Source of the DNA: Paraescarpia echinospica
Lineage: Eukaryota > Annelida > Polychaeta > Sabellida > Siboglinidae
Assembly (NCBI GenBank): GCA_020002185.1
Contig: CM034532.1
Span: 50,407,349 to 50,471,348 of the forward strand
Reading direction: 5' to 3'
DNA: 64,000 bases
Part shown: positions 11,463 to 20,769 of the stretch, piece by piece
Layout of the letters: the number at the start of each line of letters is the position of its first letter
How positions within the stretch are numbered: position 1 is the stretch's first letter
The notes under the pieces: model-generated
Seen by the model: the letters and a program-made list of their open reading frames with translations, nothing else
Databases searched by the model: none
What the model was told of the DNA's origin: nothing
Translations under genes and position numbers: made by a program

Positions 11463-13539
11463 GAAGGTATAAGGACATGAGGAAATATTTAGCAAAGATA
11501 GACTGGAATAACACACTGAAGAATAAGACAGCAACCGAATGCTGGAATATCTTAAATAGTGAAATTAAGCGCATAGTCGATAAATTTGTACCTTTCAAAA
11601 AACAAGGGAAACGGTCTAAAAAGAAACACTTATCGAAAGAAGCCATTAGAAAAATTAAGTATAAACAAATGATGTGGAAGTCATATAGATGTACTCGAAA
11701 TGATGAAGACTACAACATTTATAAAGAAGCACTTAATCAAGCTACAGCTGAAATTAGAAATTCAAAGAGAAGCTATGAAAAAAAATTAGCTAGTAATATA
11801 AAACATGACAGTAAGAGTTTGTATGCGTATATTCGAAGCAAACAGAAAGTTCAGGATAAGGTCGGTCCTCTAGAAGATAGTGCTGGAAATACAATATCAG
11901 AGGGATTCTTAATGGCAGAAGACCTGAATGAGTATTTTAGTTCAGTGTTTACCAGGGAAGATATTAGTTCACTGCCAGTACCAGAGGCTAAGTTCAAGGG
12001 GGCAGATTCAGACTATTTAGGACAGTTAGTTGTAACCTCGGAAATGGTAGCTAAGAAAATAAGGGCTATGAAGGATAATAAATCACCTGGAGTGGACGGG
12101 ATTCCGCCCAAACTACTATTGGAAATTGTAGAACAAATTAGCGTACCGCTTGCAACAGTTTTCAATTTGTCATTAGAAGAGGGAGTGGTTCCTTTAGAAT
12201 GGAAAGAGGCAAACATTATACCGTTATTTAAAAAAGGTTCGAGAAACAAGTCAGAGAACTATAGACCAGTGAGTTTAACATCAGTGATTTGCAAATTATT
12301 AGTAAGACTAGTTAAAGATCACATGGTGGATTTTCTTGTTAAACATAACTTGATAAACCCATCTCAACATGGGTTTTTAAAAGCGAGGTCATGCTTAACA
12401 AATATGTTATGTTTTTGGGAAGACATCATTAGGTGGGTAGATGAGGGATCACCAGTAGATATCATCTATTTAGATTTTCAAAAAGCTTTCGACAAAGTAC
12501 CACATCAAAGATTACTCCTTAAGCTAAAGGCCCATGGCATACGAAATGGTATAATAAACTGGATAGAAAAATGGCTGAATGACAGAAGACAACGTGTAGT
12601 AGTTGATGGGGAGGCTTCAAACTGGAAATCGGTATTGAGTGGGGTACCACAGGGATCAGTACTAGGACCTATATTATTCTTAATATATATCAACGATTTG
12701 GACGATGATATAACAAGCAAGGTGTTAAAATTTGCGGATGATACAAAGTGTTTAGAAGGATTAAAAGTGATGGAGACAGACAGCATTTACAAGATGATCT
12801 TGATAGGTTGATCAAATGGTCTGAAAAGTGGCAAATGCTGTTCAATTTTGGGAAATGTAAATGCCTCCACACAGGTCATGGGAATGAAGAGGTAAAATAT
12901 AAAATGGGGGTTACTGTTCTAAGTACTACTGTAAAAGAAAAGGACTTGGGGTTAACCATTAGTGCTGATATGAAGGTTTCAGAGCAGTGCGGAATTGCAG
13001 CGTCAAAGGGAAATCAAATCCTTGGATTAATTGGGCGAAATATAGCGTATAAGAAAAAAGAATTAATAGTACCGCTGTACAAAACAATAGTGAGGCCTCA
13101 TTTAGAATATTGTATACAAGCATGGAGGCCATATCGCAAGAAGGACATAGATATGCTAGAAAGAGTACAGAGGAGAGCGACTAAAATGATACCAAATCTG
13201 AGGGATCTTAGTTACGAAATACGCCTAAAAGAATGTGGTTTAACAACATTAGAGACCAGGAGATTGAGAGGAGATCACATAGAAGTGTTTAAAATATTGA
13301 ATGGTTATGAAAATATTGATAGAAACATTTGTTTCTCAGTTAAGAAAAATAGAAGGACCAGAGGACATGAAGCTACATTAGTAAAGGAGCAGTGTAGATT
13401 AGATATAAGAAAGTTCTCATTCTCACAAAGGACTGTAAATGAATGGAACAGATTATCTCCTGATTGTGTTGGTGCTAGTAGCGTGAATATGTTTAAAAAT
13501 AAAATCGACACACACCTTAAAAAGGCGGGATACATGTAG
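11463..13539 (+). pseudogene. LINE ORF2, reverse transcriptase and C-terminal part (one frameshift)
   Basis: The region reads through 11477-12811 and then shifts frame once to 12748-13539. RT blocks appear in order: MKDNKSPGVDGIP; WKEANIIPLFKKGSRNKSEN with YRPVSLTS; QHGFLKARSC; IIYLDFQKAFDKVPHQRLL; LSGVPQGSVLGPILFLIYIN (about 12635-12694); and the catalytic FADD at 12731-12742. The frame changes near 12770-12785, where METD continues as RQHLQDDLDRLIKWSEKW, consistent with a one-base indel. Downstream come the thumb block KEKDLGLTISADMKVSEQC, LERVQRRATKMIP, SFSQRTVNEWNRLSPDCVGA and a TAG stop at 13537-13539. Catalytic residues are all present, so the loss of function is due to frame breaks only. 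Confidence 0.9.
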
Positions 13540-13588
13540 ATAAAAAGTATTGGACTCTCGATAAGCCAAAAGGCTTCCTTGTCCACCT

Positions 13589-13615
13589 GCCATCCAGAGT
13601 AATTTTCTGGATGGC
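13589..13615 (+). other. Hairpin in the LINE 3' UTR
   Basis: GCCATCCAGA (13589-13598) and TCTGGATGGC (13606-13615) form a perfect 10-bp stem with a 7-base loop, about 50 bp after the ORF2 stop. A stem-loop near the 3' end is the usual recognition feature for LINE reverse transcriptases that prime at their own RNA's tail. That role is inferred here. Confidence 0.75.
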
Positions 13616-13639
13616 AATCTTGTTAAATTTTAGGAGCTC

Positions 13640-14145
13640 GTCTGTCGCTCCGTATGATGGTAAACCCGTGAGATATGTCGCCGAAGCAGCTGTGTCGTTC
13701 GGCATTGATGAGTGCCGCGCTGAAGCAAGCCACCATTGATTTTCGCCGCCATGTGTCGCTACGTGAAGGATCGTCGGCGACTGATTGTCTCCGGCAATGT
13801 TTTGCGCGGTCACGACTGTCGCTTTGCACATCCGGTCTCGGTTACCCGGAGCGGACGCCCACCATGACAGGCGCTCAATCTTGCCGTGTCCCTTCGCGCG
13901 GCTAATTGTTGCATTCGGTGTCGTTTGTCGGCCTTACGTAGCTTCCTGCGACTTCCAGTTGTCAGTATGTGTGTTGTCATAGTTGTGTTCAAAGAAAGGC
14001 AAGTAGGCCTACCGGGTCTATTCACTGGCGTATGTCTCAGGATTGCAAGTTTTGAAAGTATCATGGTAAAAATTGGCGGTTTTATTAAATCAGATTTTAT
14101 TAACCGTCTTAGCGCGTCATGTCCTGATGGTTATAATATTTGAAA
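13640..14145. other. GC-richer unique stretch, no gene called
   Basis: CpG content is higher than in the neighbourhood and several short frames are open on both strands, as expected in CpG-rich sequence. None shows a recognisable domain or splice-bounded exon. It contains the motif aggcctacc that recurs through the window. Confidence 0.35.
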
Positions 14146-14149
14146 TGTG

Positions 14150-14330
14150 TAGCCTGTTCCTAGTTTTTAAGTATTAATTAATGTAATGTTCCTAAAAATA
14201 TAGTAATTATGTTGAATGTATACTGCCCGCCGAATTATGTTTAGTAAACCCGTAACAACGTTCGTAATTTGGAAGGTATGACTCCAGAGCATGTTCAAAT
14301 AATAAAAAAACATCCAGTTTCAAAACATGC
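14150..14330 (+). repeat. Dispersed repeat family A, copy 1
   Basis: This segment matches the reverse complement of about 28440-28575. Shared landmarks are attaattaat-taatgttc, tatgttgaatgtata (tatgttgaatatata), gtttagtaaacccgt and accttccaa as reverse complement. A shorter copy in the same orientation is at 19010-19100 (attaatgtaatgttcttaaa, attacccgcta). The end at 14288-14315 (agcatgttcaaatar, aacatccagttt) is also shared with the inverted-repeat arm at 29967-30002. Its nature is unknown; no terminal repeats were defined. Confidence 0.6.
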
Positions 14331-15184
14331 CTTTATAGGGCCTGTAAGTCTCGCGCCTCGTTTTCGATCTGGAGTCATCCGGCGACATCGACTCCATTTA
14401 CGCCGGCTTAAATAATGGGGATATGTTTTGTTTTGGGTTGCAATCATCGGAGTTTTTCCAAATCGTGTTTTTTTCTGGTTTCAGATTATCACAAGTTGAA
14501 GCAGTGGGACTAAATTTCTCGCTGTTCGCGGTAATCGTGCACCTTAATTGAGTTGTTATCACGATTTGACGAGCCATGATGGCGATTTTGACTTTGTTTT
14601 TGTTCAGAATGACAACTATGCATTCTTTCGCCATGTTACGACATTGTACGACATGTTATTGAACTAGTGCATACTGTTTGGTGATTGTGTTCATTTAGGC
14701 AACGTTTCAGATATAAATGGTTACCAACTGTTTTGAAATAACAACTTATAACATTTTAACATTCGCGGTTTTATGACAAGCGATAATCCGTTGTATCTCG
14801 TTTTAACTCCAGTTTCTTACGTAATTGTTAATACTGTTATGTAATAAATATGTTATAGTTCATATTTTAATATGTACTAGTTCTTGTTACATTAACTAAA
14901 ATTAATATTATCTATTTCGCTTAGATGAACAAAATTTCGGGATCAAAAAAATGTCAGTATATCACCGTCATCGACTGCTGCCTGGCTTTTTCTCTGCATT
15001 TTTAATTTCCCTGATGTATAATTCATATAAAACTGAAGTGACAACGTCATAACACAATTAAGAAAGCTACAATAAACTGATAAACTAGATGTCAGTAACT
15101 GTTTCTTGGCTTCCGCAATGCTAAAATCAGTGGGCAATATTTGTGCATGTCGCCAGTCGGCTCCACTCGCGCGGAATCTCGCCA

Positions 15185-15365
15185 TATAACGTAACACACT
15201 TACAGGCCCTATTGACAATACGGCCGAGTCGGACTGAGTTAACTGCAATTCCCTTTTATGTTCAACGATGTCCGATTTTCCCACATTCAACGTAGCGGAC
15301 TTACTGTTACAAATTACTACGACCGCTAAGGCCGGGTAGTGGAACTGACTGACTCCTTTTAAACC
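15185..15365. repeat. Dispersed segment shared with the inverted-repeat arms
   Basis: The stretch with caatacggccgagtcg, gagttaactgca, ttcccacattcaacg and cttactgttacaaattacta is found again at 30018-30160 and, inverted, at about 26980-27115. It is therefore a third copy of part of the 25.6-31.5 kb arms. A 146-codon open frame on the minus strand here is a by-product, not a gene. Confidence 0.7.
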
Positions 15366-15824
15366 CGTCTTATTATTGTCCATTGTTTGTTATATTCTAA
15401 TCAGTTGTTCAGTGGCCGTTGGCCATAGTTATCTAAAAGACTACAAGCAACCTAAGTTGAGTACTATCGTTTAATTACAAAATTTACCTAAAAACTAATT
15501 AGTTCACGATGTCAGTGCGCCTACCACCGTATGTGTGTACTTGCGTGCGTGCCTGCGTGCGTTCTTGCGTGCTTTGTGTTTGAGTGTGTGTGCACACGCG
15601 TGTGTTGTATAAATTATCCAACTAGAAAAAACAGTCATTTGCGAGGATATTGCGTTGCTAGCCAAGAGAATATAATAATGTTCGTCAGTTGAGATTATGG
15701 TGGATCATGGAGCGAGTTGTCCGTAGTTTCTAATAGAGCAATGTTCGTCATCAACAAAAATATGGTTGGCCGCCGCATGCCAGAAAGTTGGCTGCGTCAG
15801 ACTCTGTTATGAACAGTGGAGCTT

Positions 15825-16054
15825 TGTCATAGCCTACCGCCCGCAAACCCGGGCCCGTAGCGTGGTTGATTGTCATAGCCTACCGCCCGCAAACCCGGGC
15901 CCGTAGCATGGTTGATTGTCATAGCCTACCGCCCGCAAACCCGGGCCCGTAGCGTGGTTGATTGTCATAGCCTACCGACCGCAAACCCGGGCCCGTAGCG
16001 TGGTTGATTGTCATAGCCCACATCCCGCAAACCCAGGCCCGTAGCGTGGTTGAT
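15825..16054. repeat. 46-bp minisatellite, five copies
   Basis: Five tandem units of exactly 46 bp (230 bp in all) begin tgtcatagcc and contain aaacccgggcccgtag and gtggttgat. Copies 1-4 differ by one or two bases and the last by several (catcccgc, cccaggccc). The unit holds the nested palindromes CCCGGG and GGGCCC, making it GC-rich within an AT-richer region. Confidence 0.95.
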
Positions 16055-16569
16055 TTTTGGCGGTGGGGTGCGTTTTTCGTCGCAGGCTTACACAAAATAC
16101 CTCGAACTGCAACCCCTTATAGGCTCCCAAAATATCGTAGAAATATAGTGGGCACGAATCGCAAATCCTTGAATAACACGACCCGAAAGTGCAGCCAAGA
16201 ATTCTTAGCGCACACTCTTCCTAAACCAAATATCCTCCTGGATAAGTTTCATGGACGACAATACGCCCCTATTAGGAGGAAATATCTCAGTAATGGCCCA
16301 AGTGGGGCGTTGGACTATACATATGGCCTCTATAGGCTTCACAAAACGCGTCTTTCACGACGTCGTACTTGAAGACAATACTTTATAGCATAAATTATGC
16401 ATAAAGTTTCTGGAACGTACACAACATCCTAGTGGCAACAAACGATGGATTGACTATGATCACACAGACTGAAAGACAAAATAAACAAATACACGTTTTA
16501 ACCATAAGAATACAGCTCTTCTACTACCAGCATTTGTTATAATTACCTAAACAACAACTTGTTACAGCG

Positions 16570-16830
16570 AGTCCATGCATTAAGTTTACTTAATTACTGA
16601 TCACCTTTAGGATAACCCCATTTCGTATACAGCATGGCAAATTAATGGGTGACTAAGATTAGTCCCACCCGTTCAACCCCCCCTTCCAATATCGAAAATA
16701 CGTCCTGCATCATAGGTAAAGAAATCACATGTAAATGAAGATGTTTAGAACAGATACACCACGTTTATTTACTCTTTATCGCTGTTTCACATGGACCAGT
16801 AACGAAGGCAGTGTTACATCAAGGAGATAT
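16570..16830. repeat. Local duplication, copy 1
   Basis: Landmarks ctgatcacctttaggataac, catttcgtata, aaattaatgggtgactaaga and gtttatttact-ctttatc, then tgtttcacatggacc, recur in the same order at about 17545-17740. The copies differ by indels, including a loss between the two halves in copy 2. Neither shows coding conservation. Confidence 0.75.
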
Positions 16831-17544
16831 TGTTACTTTGTCACAGCGAGTCTCTGCACGCACTGCCCCGAACTTTGTCCAAACTATAACCAATACACGA
16901 GAGCCGAATTTCTCTCGCGTCCTACGCCCCATGGGCTACTGCATATTTTAAACGATTGGCGCCACAAACGACGCCTATCACCCGATAATGAACGGCCGTG
17001 TGCCGGCATATACATAAAATATGACAACAAATCGTTTCGAATCATCTCTGGACCAATTTCTGTCGGATATTTCTAAAAGACAAGGCGCGTCTACTTCGAT
17101 TTTTGCGCAGCCGACCTCGTCGCGCGGCTTTTCAAAGGATGTTGTTTAGACGCGGTTAGCCTCCTTTCAACAGCTTTCACATTTCTACGCATCATTACGT
17201 CACGTGTTTCCTCTCGTCTCGTTAGCACAACAAGTTCGCGGTGCACGTAATTTGACTGGCGACAATTTTGGTTAATCACAAACGCCCCGGCGGTCGGCGT
17301 GAAAGGTGTCACAATAAAAAGCGATAGGCCGAGTATGACGTCTATCGCGACGCCCTGGAATTAATTGCGGGTTAAGCGCGGTTGCGTAATAATTATTATT
17401 GACGTTTAGTTATGTTTACAACGACGCTATAGAGTAGACAGACGCCATAGATGCATTGGCTGTTGCTGTCATTGTTTTTATTAGGATTAGAGTCTACACC
17501 AAATTAAAAACAAATGGTAGAAATAATGTTATGTTTATACCTAA

Positions 17545-17740
17545 TTGCTGATCACCTTTAGGATAACACCATTTCGTATAACGTGTTGCGCCACTATACA
17601 GCATGACAAATTAATGGGTGACTAAGATTATCACAAGTAAACAAAGATATTTAGTAGAGATACACGACGTTTATTTACTACTTTATCACTGTTTCACATG
17701 GACCCGCAACGAGCGCAGTGGTACATCAAGAAGATATTGG
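17545..17740. repeat. Local duplication, copy 2
   Basis: This is the second copy of 16570-16830, about 950 bp away in the same orientation, with the additional insert gtgttgcgccactat after the catttcgtata block. The sequence between the copies (16,840-17,520) holds no gene that I recognise. Confidence 0.75.
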
Positions 17741-18247
17741 ACACGCGTTTCGAACCTCAGCCGGAGTACGCTAAGGATGCCTTTCGTCTTCACTGCTGTT
17801 CATCTTATTCCTTGAAACACGCTAGAAACATTACACAACTTCAACGGCACAATCTCGATAGAAATATATACTGCATTTGTGAACCAAACCAAGCTAGAAA
17901 ACGAACGAAACAAAACGAATATGAACAATCATGATCATTATTTCCTTGTGTCAAAATTAAAGTGTGGATTTTTCGATAGTGTGGTGTCGTACAGGAACAC
18001 ATATATATCTACTGCTTTCGCAATTCTTGAAGAAGTTGGGTCGTTTGGCGCGAATGTGACAAATGTCAAATGATATTGTTTGATCCGACCCCTTTTGGGG
18101 TATAACAACATTCGTATACATTTTCAGAAAGTTAAATGTAACATATAATATATAACATAACCACTACGTGTGTTAATTACGCAATACATAACACATTATT
18201 TAACTTAACACAATTACGTGAATTACATTTACGAAAAAGGAAACACC

Positions 18248-18665
18248 AACGTTATCTATTTAACACATTTGGCTAGATTAGATAATTGTTTAAAATTTTT
18301 AACATTAAATAATTGACTCAAATTTAAACGCATTCGGTCTTATTCTGAAATATCGATGTAAATAGTCTTGCAGAATAATTGTCAATGCAGAACATACCAG
18401 AATATAAGGAAATTCGTCTCCGGGTTCCTGACTATTACGAAGAGTACAGGATTTTGGAGTCTGACATGTTAAATAAAAATCTTTAGCAACTGGTAACTTA
18501 TGGTTCCCTCGCCTTAATGTGCATAAATGTATCCTATCTACCGTATCTAATTTCAACAAGTAATACTCTAAACCAACATTATGTTTAAACATTCTATAAT
18601 TACTACACAATTTATTATTGTTCGTTTCTTCATTCCAGTTTTGTAATGCACTGTCTTGTAATTTT
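18248..18665 (-). pseudogene. LINE C-terminal fragment with Cys-rich tail
   Basis: On the minus strand the frame reads ALQNWNEETNNNKLCSNYRM, FKHNVGLEYYL, HLCTLRRGNHKLPV, then a degraded zinc-like segment (TCQTPKSC) followed by EPGDEFPYILVCSAL and YFRIRPNAFKFES. 'FR..NHKLPVE-GR..., C--C, GDE-H-L--C, RPN--KF--L' is the C-terminus found after the RT domain in a group of invertebrate LINEs. A one-base shift near 18316 is needed to continue into QLFNVKNFKQLSNLAKCVK and a stop. The catalytic RT part is not present. Some expected Cys/His residues are replaced, so it is a relic. Confidence 0.6.
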
Positions 18666-18736
18666 AATTAATATTAGTGAAGTCATTAGTTTGTTACGAA
18701 TGTGACGGCTCTGGTTAGTTGCATTGGGTGCGAACG

Positions 18737-18775
18737 TGACGTCACTTGTTATCTGTTAGCACGATTGTGACGTCA
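18737..18775. promoter_or_regulatory. Two perfect CRE sites
   Basis: Full palindromic TGACGTCA octamers stand at 18737-18744 and 18768-18775, 31 bp apart (about three helical turns). Related half sites (gtgacgg at about 18699, acgacatcac near 18799) continue the spacing loosely, suggesting a decayed tandem array. CREB/ATF proteins bind this octamer; function here is conjecture because no promoter is identified nearby. Confidence 0.35.
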
Positions 18776-19009
18776 GCCAACTGGATTGGGGATAACTACG
18801 ACATCACTGGTTTGTTGTGTTCAGCTACAGTGACAGCAGTACTTTTTATAGCGCGACAGTGATGACAGCAGTTTTTTCTTTGACACGGCTTTTTACGGCT
18901 TTGATGCCATTGGCGCGATATTGATAGTAAGGCTGCTCTATTGGTGTAGAGTAACTGTAACGTGCCAAGATTCTGCGCAATTAGACGATTATCGCGAGGC
19001 CGCCTGTTA

Positions 19010-19100
19010 CTTGTTTGATTTTATTAATGTAATGTTCTTAAAACTAGGATAAATATTGCTGAAGGTTTATTACCCGCTAAATCGTGTTTCGTACGGTGAG
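19010..19100 (+). repeat. Dispersed repeat family A, copy 2 (short)
   Basis: The stretch ttattaatgtaatgttctta...attacccgctaaatcgtgttt parallels 14,170-14,245. It is a partial copy in the same orientation. Confidence 0.5.
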
Positions 19101-19803
19101 GGGTATTATGGACGGTGTTGAGCACCCGACATATTTCTTACAATATATATGGAGTGAGCTCTGCCATCTATATTCAAGTCGTAGAACTTATACCTGTCAG
19201 TTTGTAGCATAGATAATAGAATTCCAACAAACCAGTGGGCTGGTGTAATGCGTTTTAGTGCTAATTTCAAAAACATTGTGTGACGAATCTGCATTCCCAT
19301 ATTGATCAAATGCTATTAGATAATTCATAAAAAAATTAAGTATCCAACATGTGTAAGTTTTCTCCAACAACCGCCTCAAGGAAGAAAAAGAGGAAGAAAC
19401 TTAATAACGCAGATGTAAGTACAAGAGTACTGCGCGATTCAATTTAAGAATCGAACACAGAATTCGTTCCCTGAACGAATGGTTCTTAGCGCGCATGTGC
19501 AATGGGAGAAATAACGAACTGCGAACTACGTGGGACAAACATTCCGTTGTAACGGACCGAGAGTAGTCCCGTGTCGGAAGTAGGCATTTGTGTACTGCGC
19601 ATGCGGTGAATAACTTAACCTGTCCCGTTGACCTTCGACCATGAAAACGCGCTCGTCATTTCGGTGTCTTCTATGTTTGATGATGTGGATGATGAAACTT
19701 TCAGTTCATCTTGACGGTTACGAATATGACATCATTTGAATACAATGTGCATGGAACTTGGACTGAGTGGACACAAAAACTGTGTCTGTGCTTGTTTGTT
19801 AAC

Positions 19804-19804
19804 C

Positions 19805-19850
<46 letters not shown>

Positions 19851-19862
19851 CGCGCGCGTGTG
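19804..19862. repeat. Compound (TG)n(AG)n(CG)n microsatellite
   Basis: Three dinucleotide runs follow one another without spacer: TG from 19805, AG from about 19820, then CG to about 19858, running into gtgtgt. The TG and CG parts alternate purine and pyrimidine and are prone to Z-DNA. Confidence 0.9.
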
Positions 19863-20348
19863 TCCATATGCGTACACGTATGTTCTGCTGTTACCATCAA
19901 TAATCGCAGCAAACGGCGCAATAAACTAGAGTAAGGTTTTTTCTTTTGTCGGCAGACAAAACCAACTCAAACAAATCTTCGGTAACTGTCGCGACAACGC
20001 CTCGTGTGGTGTCATCGTTCACCGTCCGGCAGACTCGACGGTGTCACATAAACAAGCAGACGACAGACGCCGTCGCTGCCACTGGATGTTTTGATTGTAC
20101 GCGTCACTCATCAAAGCCCGCGCTAGTGCTAGCGTGCCCGCTCGGCGGCGCCACTGTACTTACGCGTGACGCCTGACGAGAGAGGCAACAGAACGTCGGT
20201 GACGAGAGTTGATAAACATTTCTGGCGACTGTAAAAAATGGGTCCAAACTCTTTAACTCTTATGGGTGTTGTCACTGTTATAGTATACTTTCTGGTTGGG
20301 TTTTATGGTTAGAGATACGATCTAAGCGACACGGCAAAACGTCGAAAG

Positions 20349-20379
20349 TAGGCAGGCAGGCAGGCAGGCAGGCAGGCAT
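20349..20379. repeat. Short (AGGC)n run
   Basis: About seven AGGC units. The same unit is hugely expanded at 26203-26396 and 30745-30862. Confidence 0.9.
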
Positions 20380-20633
20380 ATATATGTAGGCCAATATATC
20401 TTCCACCCCAATACTCTATTTGTGGCAGTCCAGCCTTTGCACTATGCAACGGGCGTAGGACTTTAATACTCATAATTAATAACAATAATGTGTCTTCGTT
20501 CCCAGAAAAGTCGAGTTAGTATTTAACGGAACAGGCCAGGGGAATGCAAACCACTGTGCGATGTCATGATGTATGTAGACCGTGCACTAAAGAAGTTATA
20601 TACAGTGTTATACACATGATAGACCACCTAAGC

Positions 20634-20765
20634 CTACCCATAGGCGGATCCAGGGGGCTGGGAAGCACATGCCCCCTAGACCTTTGAAATTTGGCGTGCC
20701 CGTAGACCTTTTTGAATGGGCCCACGTTACCGTGCCCTAGACCGTTTGAAATGTGCCCCCCATCG
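20634..20765 (-). mobile_element. hAT-like MITE, end fragment
   Basis: The segment starts cataggcggatccaggggg and carries ccccctagacctttgaaatt and cgtgcccgtagacctttttg, as do the ends of the copies at 25586-25877, 31194-31458 and 40402-40823. Only the end of the element is present. The terminal motif CAGGGGCGGATCC is common in hAT-type inverted repeats, which is the basis for the family suggestion. Confidence 0.6.
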
Positions 20766-20769
20766 ATGT

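Larger units (their letters stand above)
10740..13630 (+). mobile_element. Near full-length jockey/CR1-type LINE
   Basis: The element carries an ORF2 with endonuclease, reverse transcriptase and a long C-terminal region, followed by a short 3' UTR with a hairpin at 13589-13615 and an end near ttgttaaatttta at about 13630. ORF1 is absent, so it is 5'-truncated or lacks ORF1. Only a handful of frame breaks separate it from an intact ORF2, making it the youngest-looking LINE in the window. The clade is called from the FADD box and the 'RRATKMI' plus 'SFSQRTVNEWNRL' C-terminal pattern. CR1, L2 and related jockey-superfamily clades cannot be told apart by eye. Confidence 0.85.
18790..20340. other. 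Gene-free stretch
   Basis: Apart from the short repeat copy and the microsatellite listed separately, there is nothing coding that I can support. The part 20,020-20,220 is CpG-rich. Confidence 0.4.

Noticed and set aside
14943..15383. 146-codon open frame on the minus strand
   Set aside because: Half of it is the dispersed repeat shared with the inverted-repeat arms; no domain is visible.
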